A stretch of 64,000 nucleotides of DNA from Allopontixanthobacter sediminis. Its GTDB lineage: Bacteria; Pseudomonadota; Alphaproteobacteria; Sphingomonadales; Sphingomonadaceae. Of the stretch, positions 26,516 to 35,043 are shown one piece after another. The notes under the pieces are model-generated. The model was not told the origin of the DNA. It did no database searches and saw only the letters and a list, made by a program, of their open reading frames with translations. Each line of letters begins with the position of its first letter. The stretch's first letter is position 1. The stretch is taken from positions 62,001 through 126,000 of the forward strand of contig NZ_WTYL01000001.1 in NCBI RefSeq assembly GCF_009828115.1, given 5' to 3'. Both the position numbers and the translations under genes were made by a program.

Positions 26516-27445
26516 ATGTCGATTGTAATCTTTGGCGAAGCCATGCTGGAATATCACAGCGGAGCGTCTTCCGGCGGGCTGCGTTATGGCGGCGATACGC
26601 TCAACACCGCGATCCACCTCGCACGCATGGGTCATGATGTCGCCTACGTTACCGCTGTGGGCAAGGACCCGATAAGCGATGCGCTGGTTTCCGCCTGGGC
26701 TGCTGAAGGGATCGACACGCGTTTTGTGTTTAGGCACCCTGATCGCAGCCCTGGAATCTATGCCATTCGTGTCGATGACACCGGTGAACGTAGTTTCCTT
26801 TATTGGCGGGACCAGAGCGCGGCGCGGGACATGTTCGCCCTGCCGGGAATGTCCTTGGCACTTGCCCATGCGGCTACGTGCGATCTGGCCTATTACAGCC
26901 TGATCACTCTGGCGATCCTGCCGCCTGAGGCGCGGCAGTCATTACTGTCGGCTGCGCACTCCATCCGCGAGCGCGGCGGGCAAGTCGCCTATGACAGCAA
27001 TTTCCGGCGGCTCCTGTGGCCCACGCTGGAAGCGGCGCGCGCCGCGTCGAACGACGCTGTAGCCTCAGCGACTATCGGCCTTCCGACGAATTCCGACGAA
27101 GGCGAGATTACCGGCCGGGACCTGTCCGAACAGGATATTGCCGTGAACTGGCTGGAACGCGGCTGCATCGAGGTGGTGGTCAAGGCCGGGGACCGAGGGT
27201 GCTTGCTGGCGCGCGCGGGATCGGAACCGGAGTTCGTTCCCGTCAAGCGGGTGGTGATGGTCGATGCCAGCGGCGCGGGGGATGGGTTCAACGCAGGCTA
27301 TCTGTCCGCCCGTCTGGAAGGGCTCGATCCGGCCCAGGCAGCGGACCGCGGGCAAAGCCTGGCTGGCTGGGTGATCCGCCGGCACGGAGCGGTCCCGCCG
27401 GTCGATGACGATTTGCGCCAGCTGCTCGCGGATTTTCGCGGCTGA
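26516..27445 (+). CDS. kdgK: PfkB-family sugar kinase, likely 2-dehydro-3-deoxygluconokinase
   Basis: 309 residues from the ATG at 26516 with GGGGAGGAAG upstream; the frame is open from 26432. It begins IVIFGEAMLEY, the KdgK style of the PfkB N-terminal motif, followed by GGDTLNTAIHLARMGHDVAYVTAVG. The C-terminal signature DASGAGDGFNAGY holds the catalytic Asp256. KDG kinase makes KDPG for the Entner-Doudoroff pathway, the main sugar route in sphingomonads. Ribokinase-type alternatives are less likely given the N-terminus. Confidence 0.85.
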   Translation: MSIVIFGEAMLEYHSGASSGGLRYGGDTLNTAIHLARMGHDVAYVTAVGKDPISDALVSAWAAEGIDTRFVFRHPDRSPGIYAIRVDDTGERSFLYWRDQSAARDMFALPGMSLALAHAATCDLAYYSLITLAILPPEARQSLLSAAHSIRERGGQVAYDSNFRRLLWPTLEAARAASNDAVASATIGLPTNSDEGEITGRDLSEQDIAVNWLERGCIEVVVKAGDRGCLLARAGSEPEFVPVKRVVMVDASGAGDGFNAGYLSARLEGLDPAQAADRGQSLAGWVIRRHGAVPPVDDDLRQLLADFRG

Positions 27446-27590
27446 GCGCGAAAGTTTCCATGCCGGATTGAACACATCAGCATGTGCCCCAATAGCGGCG
27501 CGCAAAGGGCTAGTTTCCGGTTGACGGGCGCGTAAACCTTGGCCAGCACAAGGGCACGATAAGTTTCAATCAAAAATGGGAGCCTATGGG

Positions 27591-28352
27591 ATGAGCGACG
27601 AATTGCTGACGCACGAGGAAGACGGAATCCTCGTCATGACCATCAATCGGCCCGAAGCGAAAAACGCCATGACCAAGGCCGCGTCCGAAGCGATCGCGGC
27701 GGCGCTCGACCGGCTCGATGCAGAAGATCATTTGCGTGTCGGCATACTTACCGGCGCGGGCGGCACATTCTGTTCGGGCATGGATCTGAAGGGATTCCTG
27801 CGGGGCGAAAGTCCGTCGGTTCCGGGGCGCGGGTTTGGCGGTTTGACCGAGAAGAAGCCGGCCAAGCCGTTGATCGCCGCCGTCGAAGGCTACGCGCTGG
27901 CCGGCGGGCTCGAACTGATGATCGCGTGCGACCTGGTGGTGGCGAGCGTCTCGGCGAAATTCGGTATTCCGGAAGCCAAGCGCGGGCTGGCCGCGGCTGC
28001 GGGGGGGCTGATGGTCTTGCCCGACCTGATCCCTCACAAGGTGGCGATGGAACTGGCGCTGACAGGCGAATTCATCACCGCGCAGCGTGCCTACGAGCTG
28101 GGGATGATCAACCGGATTACCGAAGGTTCCGCACTTGACGGAGCGATGGAGCTTGCCCGGGCGATCAACGCCAACGGTCCGCTCGCGGTTCGGATCTCGA
28201 AACAGATCATGGAAGAATCTCGCGGTTGGCCGCGGGACAAACGTTACGAGGAGCAGGCCAAGCTGCTGCCTAAGGTGTTCATGAGCGAAGACGCGCGTGA
28301 GGGCTCGCTGGCCTTTGCCGAAAAGCGCAGCCCGAACTGGAAGGGCAGGTAA
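27591..28352 (+). CDS. enoyl-CoA hydratase/isomerase family protein (crotonase)
   Basis: 253 residues from an ATG at 27591; an ATG at 27576 would add five residues, but its own GGGAG serves as ribosome-binding site for 27591. The crotonase fold shows INRPEAKNAMT, the oxyanion-hole CSGMDLKGFL loop and GYALAGGLELMIACDLVVAS with the second backbone amide. The first catalytic Glu of true hydratases (ELL/EWF) is replaced by GIPEAKRGLAAAAGG, so hydratase versus isomerase activity is uncertain. First gene of an acyl-CoA cluster with the following CoA transferase-like gene 6 bases downstream. Confidence 0.9.
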   Translation: MSDELLTHEEDGILVMTINRPEAKNAMTKAASEAIAAALDRLDAEDHLRVGILTGAGGTFCSGMDLKGFLRGESPSVPGRGFGGLTEKKPAKPLIAAVEGYALAGGLELMIACDLVVASVSAKFGIPEAKRGLAAAAGGLMVLPDLIPHKVAMELALTGEFITAQRAYELGMINRITEGSALDGAMELARAINANGPLAVRISKQIMEESRGWPRDKRYEEQAKLLPKVFMSEDAREGSLAFAEKRSPNWKGR

Positions 28353-28358
28353 CCAGCC

Positions 28359-29507
28359 ATGACGGGACCACTCAGCGGAATCCGGATCGTCGAATTTGCG
28401 GGGATCGGCCCAGGGCCGTTCTGCGGCATGATGCTGGCCGATCATGGGGCCGAAGTTATCCGGATCGACCGCGCGACTGGCAGCCGGGGCGGGTCGCAGC
28501 CGGTCACGTCCGAGGATGTGCTGGCCCGCGGACGCAAATCCATTGCGCTGGATTTAAAAAGTGCGAAGGGCGTAGCCTTGGCCCGCAAACTTTGCGCCAC
28601 TGCCGACGGGATCATCGAAGGTTTCCGGCCGGGAGTTATGGAGCGGCTGGGCTTGGGTCCCGATCAGCTGTTGTCCGATAATCCAAAGCTAGTGTACGGC
28701 CGGATGACGGGCTGGGGCCAGACCGGCCCCTATGCGCCGTATGCCGGCCACGACATCAACTATATCGCGCTCGCCGGGGCGCTGGCTCATTTCGGCCGCG
28801 CGGGCGAAAAGCCGACCCCGCCGATCAACATGGTCGGCGATTTTGGTGGCGGCGGGATGATGCTCGCCTTCGGTATGGTTTCCGCATTGCTGGGTGTCGC
28901 ACGGGGCGGGAAGGGGCAGGTAATCGACGCCGCGATGACCGACGGAACCGCGGTGCTGATGAGCATGATGCATGGGATGAAAAACATGGGCGTCTGGTCG
29001 GAAGAGCTGGGTGTGAACATGCTGGATACCGGCGCGCATTTCTACGACACCTACGAAACCGCGGACGGCAAGTTCATCTCCATCGGCAGTATCGAACCGC
29101 AATTCTACGCCGAACTGCGGCGGGCGGCGGGGTTGGCCGAGGACCCCGATTTCGACGCGCAGCATGACCGGCAGCAATGGAGCGCGCTCAAGGCGAAACT
29201 GGCTGCGGTGTTCAAGACCAGGACCCGCGCCGAATGGGACGCGGTCATGGAGCATACCGACATCTGCTACGCGCCGGTGCTGACTATGAGCGAAGCGGCC
29301 ATCCATCCGCATAACATGGCCCGCGAGACCTTCGTCGAGGTCGGCGGCGACATGCAGCCTGCCCCCGCGCCGCGGTATAGTGTCACAGCCAATCCCGTGC
29401 CTACCGCTGCCCCGATGCCGGGTGACCAGACCGACGAAATCCTGGCCGAACTCGGCATCGACGCGGCGGAGCGCGAAACCCTGCGCGCCGCCGGAACCAT
29501 CGCCTGA
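28359..29507 (+). CDS. CaiB/BaiF family III CoA transferase, alpha-methylacyl-CoA racemase type
   Basis: 382 residues. It begins with the family entry GIRIVEFAGIGPGPFCGMMLADHGAEVIRID. The AMACR catalytic His lies in GHDINYIAL (His131) and the Asp in VGDFGGGG (Asp161), the pair that epimerises 2-methylacyl-CoA through an enolate; hence racemase rather than CoA transferase is favoured. It would invert the branch centre of methyl-branched acyl-CoAs before oxidation by the neighbouring acyl-CoA dehydrogenases. Between the crotonase and a dehydrogenase gene on the same strand. Confidence 0.9.
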   Translation: MTGPLSGIRIVEFAGIGPGPFCGMMLADHGAEVIRIDRATGSRGGSQPVTSEDVLARGRKSIALDLKSAKGVALARKLCATADGIIEGFRPGVMERLGLGPDQLLSDNPKLVYGRMTGWGQTGPYAPYAGHDINYIALAGALAHFGRAGEKPTPPINMVGDFGGGGMMLAFGMVSALLGVARGGKGQVIDAAMTDGTAVLMSMMHGMKNMGVWSEELGVNMLDTGAHFYDTYETADGKFISIGSIEPQFYAELRRAAGLAEDPDFDAQHDRQQWSALKAKLAAVFKTRTRAEWDAVMEHTDICYAPVLTMSEAAIHPHNMARETFVEVGGDMQPAPAPRYSVTANPVPTAAPMPGDQTDEILAELGIDAAERETLRAAGTIA

Positions 29508-29532
29508 ATCAGCGCCTGAACAGGAATTTCCC

Positions 29533-30675
29533 ATGCTCGATATGTCCACCCGCTTTGCTTACAATGAAGATCACGACATGTTCCGCGACACCGTACGCAA
29601 GGTGTTTGCCGAACACATGGTCCCAAATCTTGAACGGCATGAGGAAGAAGGCATCGTCGGGCGCGAAGCGTGGAAGGCGCTGGGCGAGGCGGGGATGCTG
29701 TGCCCCACCGTAAGCGAGGAGAATGGCGGTCTCGGCCTTGATTTCGGGTACAACGCGGTGATCGCGGAGGAGCTGTCCTATATCGGATCGTCCGCCGGTT
29801 TTACGCTTCAGAACGATATCACCGTCAATTATTTCGAGCGGCTGGGGACCGAGGAGCAGCGGCAGAAATATCTGCCCGGAATGATCTCGGGCGATGTCAT
29901 CACCGCCATCGCGATGACCGAACCGGGTGCCGGATCGGATCTGCAGGGCGTGCGCACGAGTGCGAAGCGGGACGGCGACGATTACATCATCAACGGCTCC
30001 AAGACCTACATCACCAACGGCCAGAATTGCGACGTGGTGATCGTGGTCGCCAAGACCGATCCGAGCCAGGGAGCGAAGGGAACCTCGCTGCTGCTGGTCG
30101 ACGCCGGAACCCCCGGTTTCGAGCGCGGGCGCAATCTCGACAAGATCGGTCAGCATTCCGCAGACACGTCAGAATTGTTCTTCAACGATGTTCGCGTGCC
30201 GAAGGAAAACCTGCTTGGCCAGGAAGGGCGCGGCTTCGTGCACCTGATGGAAGAACTGCCGCAGGAACGCCTCTCGATTGCAATCGGCTGCCAGGCCAGT
30301 GCCCAGCGCGCGCTCGACGAAGCGGTTGCGTTCACGAAGGACCGCAAGGCGTTTGGCCAGACGGTGTTCGAATTCCAGAACACGAAGTTCACGCTCGCCG
30401 GGCTGGCGGCGGAACTGCAGGTCGGCTGGGCGCATATCGACTGGGCGCTGAAGCGGCACATCGCGGGCGAACTGACCACGGCGGAGGCATCATCGGCCAA
30501 GCTGTGGCACACCGAACTGCAGGGCCGCGTATGCGATGCCGCGCTGCAATTGCACGGCGGCGCCGGCTACATGAACGAATATCTGATCGCCCGCCTATGG
30601 CGCGATGCGCGGGTGACGCGGATATTTGGCGGCACCAGCGAGATCATGAAGGAAGTGATCAGCCGGAGCTTGTGA
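29533..30675 (+). CDS. acyl-CoA dehydrogenase, LCAD/IVD type
   Basis: 380 residues from the ATG at 29533. It shows AMTEPGAGSDLQGVRTSAKR (FAD contact), KTYITNGQNCDVVIVVAKTD, and the C-terminal RIFGGTSEIMKEVISRSL. The Glu of the EGT motif of medium-chain enzymes is Gly here, as in long-chain and isovaleryl-CoA dehydrogenases where the base sits on another helix. It introduces the alpha-beta double bond using FAD. The stop abuts the stop of the convergent alpha/beta hydrolase gene (TGATCA). Third gene of the acyl-CoA cluster. Confidence 0.93.
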   Translation: MLDMSTRFAYNEDHDMFRDTVRKVFAEHMVPNLERHEEEGIVGREAWKALGEAGMLCPTVSEENGGLGLDFGYNAVIAEELSYIGSSAGFTLQNDITVNYFERLGTEEQRQKYLPGMISGDVITAIAMTEPGAGSDLQGVRTSAKRDGDDYIINGSKTYITNGQNCDVVIVVAKTDPSQGAKGTSLLLVDAGTPGFERGRNLDKIGQHSADTSELFFNDVRVPKENLLGQEGRGFVHLMEELPQERLSIAIGCQASAQRALDEAVAFTKDRKAFGQTVFEFQNTKFTLAGLAAELQVGWAHIDWALKRHIAGELTTAEASSAKLWHTELQGRVCDAALQLHGGAGYMNEYLIARLWRDARVTRIFGGTSEIMKEVISRSL

Positions 30676-31551
30676 TCAGGCGATAAACGCCTTCACCTCG
30701 GCCATGAAATCATCGAACCGGTCGTGGTGGACCCAGTGCCCGGCGCGGTCGTAATCGCTGACGCTGACATTATCGCCGAAATGCGCAATCCGCCCGTCCT
30801 TGACCGGGTTCGAGGCCCAGCTGTCGTTGCCGTAGATCATCCGCGTAGGGCAGGTGATCCGCCCCCAGATCAGGTGCAACTGGTCCTGCGTCCAGTCGTC
30901 GGGCGGCCACGCGTGCAGGTGGGGGTCGAACTTCCAGCTGAAAGTGCCGTCCTCGTTACGGATAACGGCGTGGGTTGTCAGATGGCGGGCCTGTTCCCGG
31001 CTGAGATAGCTGTTCGCCTCGTGCATCCGGTCAAGCGCGGTCTCGAACGTCGGGTAACGTTTCGGCAGCCGGGAGGATGCTTCCCGCTTCTGGTCGATCC
31101 AGTCGGTCCAGTGGGTGTAGAAGGGGGTGCTGCGCAATTCCTCGAGGCGTTCCGGGCTGGGACCAAGCCCTTCGATGGCAACCAGCTTGCGGACATTTTC
31201 TGGGTATAGCCCGGCATAGCGGATCGAAACGTTGCCCCCCATCGAATGGGCGACGATGGTAACCGGCGCCAGTTCCAGCTGGTGGATCAACTGGGCGAGG
31301 TCGTAGACATAGCCGATGGTCGGGTAATAGCCGTTTTCGTTCCACGCACTGTCACCGTGTCCGCGCTGGTCGGGGCAAATCACGTGCCAGTCTGCACGCA
31401 GTTCCTCCGCCGCCCAATCCCAGCTGCGGCAATGGTCCCGGCCGCCGTGCAGCAGGATCAGCGGCGGCGCGTCGTGGTTGCCCCAGTCGGCATAATGCAG
31501 CCGTGTTCTCTGCGATATGAAGGTCTGCGAAGTGGGGCCGATCAGATCCAT
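30676..31551 (-). CDS. alpha/beta hydrolase
   Basis: 291 residues. It has the oxyanion-loop LILLHGGRDHCRSWDW, the nucleophile elbow in IVAHSMGGNVSIRYAG (Ser of GxSxG-like HSMGG), and the catalytic His in RAGHWVHHDRFDDF near the C-terminus. No signal peptide. It resembles epoxide hydrolase and haloalkane dehalogenase-like esterases; substrate unknown. On the opposite strand, between the two acyl-CoA dehydrogenase genes, so probably linked to the same catabolic set. Confidence 0.9.
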   Translation of the reverse strand: MDLIGPTSQTFISQRTRLHYADWGNHDAPPLILLHGGRDHCRSWDWAAEELRADWHVICPDQRGHGDSAWNENGYYPTIGYVYDLAQLIHQLELAPVTIVAHSMGGNVSIRYAGLYPENVRKLVAIEGLGPSPERLEELRSTPFYTHWTDWIDQKREASSRLPKRYPTFETALDRMHEANSYLSREQARHLTTHAVIRNEDGTFSWKFDPHLHAWPPDDWTQDQLHLIWGRITCPTRMIYGNDSWASNPVKDGRIAHFGDNVSVSDYDRAGHWVHHDRFDDFMAEVKAFIA

Positions 31552-31631
31552 GATATGTTGCGACTTCCGATTGCACTAATTCCGGCGGGTGATACGACAC
31601 GGCCTTATCGCCTCTGACGAAAAGGTCCACC

Positions 31632-32795
31632 ATGCCCGTAATCGACGTTCCCCAACCCGAATATATGAACGATGAAGAAATCTCCATGTTCTACGACGCG
31701 GTGGGCAAATTCTATGACCAGCATGCGCCGGAAAAGCGCGTCCTGAAATGGCGCGAGGATGGTCAGGTGGAACGCGAATTCTGGCGTGAAGCCGGGGCGG
31801 CTGGCCTGCTCGGAGTGTCGGTGCCGGAGGAATATGGTGGCCACGGCGGCGATTTCCGGCACGACATGGTGGTGGTCAACCAGCAGGCCAACAAGGGCGT
31901 CGAAGGCTTCGCCGCCAGCCTGCACAACGTGATTATCCTGCCATACCTGGTGCGCCACGGCACCGAAGAACAGAAGAAGAAATGGCTTCCGAAGCTGGTG
32001 TCGGGCGAACTGGTCTCGGCGATTGCGATGAGCGAGCCGGCGGCGGGTTCCGACCTCCAGAACATCACCACCACCGCGCTGAAAGACGGCAACGGGTACA
32101 AGATCAACGGTTCGAAGACCTTCATCTCCAACGGGCAGAACGCCGATTTCATCATCGTGGTCGCCAAAACCGACCCCAGCGAAGGGCACAAAGGCATTTC
32201 GCTCATCTGCCTCGAGACCGAGGGCGCCGAAGGCTTCCAGCGGGGCAAGAAGCTCGACAAGATCGGACTGGATGCGCAGGACACTTCGGAATTGTTCTTC
32301 GACGATGTGTTCGTGCCGGCCGATAACGTGCTGGGCGGCGTGGAAGGCAAAGGCTTCTACCAGCTGATGGGGGAGCTTCCGCAAGAACGCCTGCTGATCG
32401 CGATCCAGGCGATGATCACCATCGAAAAAGCGCTCGAAACCACTGTCGAATATGTGAAGCAGCGCAAGGCTTTCGGCAAGACGATCTGGGATTTCCAGAA
32501 CACCCAGTTCACGCTGGCCGATCTGAAAGCGCGGGGTACCGCCGCCAAGGTTTTCGTCAACGATTGCACTGCCAAGCTGCTGGAGGGCAAACTCGATGTC
32601 ACCACCGCATCGATCGCCAAATACTGGGTCACCGAATTGCAGGGGGAAGTGGTCGACAAGTGTCTCCAACTGCATGGCGGCTGGGGCTATATCAACGATT
32701 ACCCCATCGCCCGCATGTTCCGCGACAGCCGGGTCAGCCGGATTTACGGCGGCTCGAACGAGATCATGAAGATGCTGATCGCCCGTTCGATGTGA
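31632..32795 (+). CDS. acyl-CoA dehydrogenase, LCAD/IVD type
   Basis: 387 residues. The same family features as its neighbour: AMSEPAAGSDLQNITTTALK, KTFISNGQNADFIIVVAKTD, and a C-terminal RIYGGSNEIMKMLIARSM with Gly in place of the EGT base. The N-terminus (EYMNDEEISMFYDAVGKFYDQHAPEKRV) is typical. It is diverged from the 29.5-kb paralogue, so the pair likely handles different acyl chains. The alpha/beta hydrolase gene start is 80 bases away on the other strand, so a shared promoter region is likely. Confidence 0.93.
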   Translation: MPVIDVPQPEYMNDEEISMFYDAVGKFYDQHAPEKRVLKWREDGQVEREFWREAGAAGLLGVSVPEEYGGHGGDFRHDMVVVNQQANKGVEGFAASLHNVIILPYLVRHGTEEQKKKWLPKLVSGELVSAIAMSEPAAGSDLQNITTTALKDGNGYKINGSKTFISNGQNADFIIVVAKTDPSEGHKGISLICLETEGAEGFQRGKKLDKIGLDAQDTSELFFDDVFVPADNVLGGVEGKGFYQLMGELPQERLLIAIQAMITIEKALETTVEYVKQRKAFGKTIWDFQNTQFTLADLKARGTAAKVFVNDCTAKLLEGKLDVTTASIAKYWVTELQGEVVDKCLQLHGGWGYINDYPIARMFRDSRVSRIYGGSNEIMKMLIARSM

Positions 32796-32813
32796 GACCG
32801 GGCTGACGAAGCC

Positions 32814-34106
32814 TTATTCGATCGGACGTTCTCCGACGATCGACAGGCCGTAGCCCTCGAGCGCGACCAGCGAATGGTGTGAATTGGTCAGCAGTTCCAT
32901 GTCGTGGACGCCCAGTTCGGCGAGGATCTGCGCGCCGACCCCGTAATCGCGCAATTCTTCCATGTCGGCCGGTTCTGCTTCACCCTTGTGCGCCTTGGTG
33001 ACGACGGTGAACCCGCCAGCCTTGAGCCGGTTGATCACCACGATTACCCCGGTGCCTTCGCGGGCGATGATTTCCATGCTTTTCTGAAGGATGCCGGTAC
33101 GCGGGCTTTCCTCCGCGAAAATGTCGCCGAAGACATTGAGCAAATGCATCCGCACGAGTGTGGGCTTGGCCGGATCGACCTTGCCCAGTGTCAGCGCCAG
33201 CGTATCGTCGCCGGTGGCCTTGTTGTGGAAGCTGATCGCGTTCCAGGTACCGCCATAGCGGCTGACGAAGCGGGATTCGGCGCGCTTTTCGACCATGTGG
33301 TCATGCTTGCGGCGATAGGCGATCAGGTCGCGAATGGTGCCAATCTTGAGATCGTGTTTCCTAGCGAAATCGATCAGATCGTCCATCCGCGCCATGGTGC
33401 CGTCTTCGTTCATGATCTCGCAGATCACGCCCGACGGATTGAGGCCGGCCAGCCGCGAAATGTCCACCGCGGCTTCGGTATGGCCTGCCCGCACAAGTAC
33501 CCCGCCTTCGCGGGCGACCAGCGGGAACACGTGACCGGGCGTGACGATGTCATCCCGGCCTCGCGAGGCATCGATGGCGACACTGACGGTGCGTGCGCGG
33601 TCGCCGGCGCTGATCCCGGTGGTTACCCCTTCGCGCGCTTCGATCGAGGTCGTGAACGCGGTTTCGTGCCGTGTCCGGTTGTTCTGGCTCATCAGTTCGA
33701 GGCCAAGCTCGTCGCAGCGCCGCTTGGTCAGGGTCAGGCAGATCAGGCCGCGGCCGTGGCTGGCCATGAAGTTGATCGCTTGCGGGGTCGCCATCTGCGC
33801 CGGGATCACCAGGTCACCCTCGTTTTCGCGGTCTTCGTCGTCGACCAGCACGAACATCCGGCCGTTGCGCGCTTCGTCGATAATCTCTTCGATGCTGGCG
33901 AGCACCGGCCGGTCATCGTTGGCGACGATGAAGCTGGCCAGTTTCCCCAAGGTGTCCGCTGTCGGATTCCACTGGGTGTCCGTGCAGTCGCGCAACGAAT
34001 TGGCGTGAAGGCCGGCTGCCCGGGCGATAGCCGCGCGGGACATGGTCCCTGCCTCGACAAGCTCACGGATTTTCTGCTGGATTATCTCTGGGGTAAATTG
34101 GGTCAT
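32814..34106 (-). CDS. ribB: RibB-type DHBP synthase with N-terminal HTH-like segment and degenerate RibA domain
   Basis: 430 residues from the ATG at 34106; further in-frame starts at 34118, 34124 and 34142 exist and none has a clear ribosome-binding site. Residues about 8-60 (MSRAAIARAAGLHANSLRDC, then WNPTADTLGKLASFI) look like a Cro/XRE-style HTH. DHBP synthase follows with the metal/substrate signature DDEDRENEGDL and GHTEAAVDISRLAG; it makes dihydroxybutanone phosphate for riboflavin. The C-terminal GTP cyclohydrolase II-like part has no zinc cysteines (HLLNVFGDIFAEES in place of the Cys-rich loop), so RibA activity is unlikely. No FMN riboswitch is seen upstream. Confidence 0.88.
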   Translation of the reverse strand: MTQFTPEIIQQKIRELVEAGTMSRAAIARAAGLHANSLRDCTDTQWNPTADTLGKLASFIVANDDRPVLASIEEIIDEARNGRMFVLVDDEDRENEGDLVIPAQMATPQAINFMASHGRGLICLTLTKRRCDELGLELMSQNNRTRHETAFTTSIEAREGVTTGISAGDRARTVSVAIDASRGRDDIVTPGHVFPLVAREGGVLVRAGHTEAAVDISRLAGLNPSGVICEIMNEDGTMARMDDLIDFARKHDLKIGTIRDLIAYRRKHDHMVEKRAESRFVSRYGGTWNAISFHNKATGDDTLALTLGKVDPAKPTLVRMHLLNVFGDIFAEESPRTGILQKSMEIIAREGTGVIVVINRLKAGGFTVVTKAHKGEAEPADMEELRDYGVGAQILAELGVHDMELLTNSHHSLVALEGYGLSIVGERPIE

Positions 34107-34260
34107 GACAAGCGCCATACACATTTTAATGTGTGGCGCCAAGATGGAAACAACACTTCAATGTGAGGATGAGCGTTTCATAGGCCGACTAGACGGACAT
34201 AGCGATACGCCAAAAGCTTTGTTTCCGCAATCGTCATCCCCGGACGCATCATAGTCGCGA

Positions 34261-34278
34261 TTGTCACTATCCCGTCAC
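34261..34278 (+). promoter_or_regulatory. Pho-box-like repeat before PhoB-like regulator
   Basis: TTGTCAC-TATC-CCGTCAC: two 7-mers at 11-base spacing, matching the PhoB site CTGTCAT-N4-CTGTCAT in the core GTCA of each half. It ends 26 bases before the response-regulator start, a suitable promoter position. Confidence 0.55.
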
Positions 34279-34304
34279 ATCACCGCGGCAATTCCACTGG
34301 CAAC

Positions 34305-34991
34305 ATGGGAACCGCGCAGATGGACGTGATCAATATCTTCCTGACCGAAGAGCTCGGGGAATCGCTCGAGGATTTTATCCATGATCAGACCCGCTTTACT
34401 TTCGACCGGCTTGACGCCGGCGGGCCGCGCCGGTTGGTCGAGGGGCCGATGTGGGCCTTTGTCGACTGGGTGATGGACGATCTGGCCGGGCTGGAGATGT
34501 GCCGCCGCCTGCGCGCCGATGCCCGGACGCGAAACGCCCATATCACCATGGTACTGGAACGCGACGATATCGAGGACCGGCGCCGCGCGCTGCGTGCGGG
34601 GGCGGACGATTACATGGTCGGACCGCTCGACCGCAACACCGTGCTTGACCGGGTGCTGGCACTACAGACGCAGCAGCAGCGCCACCGGGCCCAGCGGTTC
34701 GAACTGGGCGAATTGACGATCGACATGGCGGCGCTGCAGGCACGTTGGGCGGCGACGCCGATTTCACTGCGCCCCAATGAATTCCGGTTGCTCCGCTTTC
34801 TTGCCGAAAACCCCAACCAGGTCCTGTCCCGCAGTGACCTGATTGCCGGTCTCGGCAAACAGGAACCGGCAATCGATGAGCGGACCGTCGATGTCTGGGT
34901 GGGCCGTCTGCGGCGCGCGTTGAAATCGGCTGGCGCCGGTAATCCCCTCCGCACGGTGCGTTCGCTCGGATACGTCTTCGACGCCAGCTAA
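34305..34991 (+). CDS. OmpR/PhoB-type response regulator with atypical receiver
   Basis: 228 residues (an ATG at 34320 is an alternative start). The winged helix is clear: about 145-226, LRPNEFRLLRFLAENPNQVLSRSDLI, then RTVDVWVGRLRRAL and RTVRSLGYVFD. The receiver half (1-125) keeps a possible phospho-acceptor (Asp54 in AFVDWVMDDL) and the RRALRAGADDYMVGPLD ending. It lacks the usual N-terminal acidic pair, and the invariant Lys-Pro is replaced by Gly-Pro. Phosphorylation may thus be weak or absent. No kinase gene is adjacent; a Pho-box-like site lies upstream. Confidence 0.85.
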   Translation: MGTAQMDVINIFLTEELGESLEDFIHDQTRFTFDRLDAGGPRRLVEGPMWAFVDWVMDDLAGLEMCRRLRADARTRNAHITMVLERDDIEDRRRALRAGADDYMVGPLDRNTVLDRVLALQTQQQRHRAQRFELGELTIDMAALQARWAATPISLRPNEFRLLRFLAENPNQVLSRSDLIAGLGKQEPAIDERTVDVWVGRLRRALKSAGAGNPLRTVRSLGYVFDAS

Positions 34992-35010
34992 GCCGCCAAC
35001 CCCGAGAAAC

Positions 35011-35036
35011 TCGCCCGGCCCCGAAGGACCGGGCGA
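35011..35036. terminator. hairpin between convergent regulator and TonB receptor genes
   Basis: Inverted repeat TCGCCCGG / CCGGGCGA with a 10-base loop in the 52 bases between the two stops. There is no T-tract, so a weak or rho-assisted terminator at best. Confidence 0.4.
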
Positions 35037-35043
35037 AGCTTGG

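Noticed and set aside
30673-30678. TGATCA shared by convergent stops
   Set aside because: A simple coincidence of two abutting stop codons.
32904-34166. 420-codon frame antisense to ribB
   Set aside because: Mirror frame of a well-conserved enzyme; no motif or ribosome-binding site.
34107-34304. FMN riboswitch upstream of ribB
   Set aside because: No conserved FMN-aptamer core in either strand; only the short imperfect hairpin is there.
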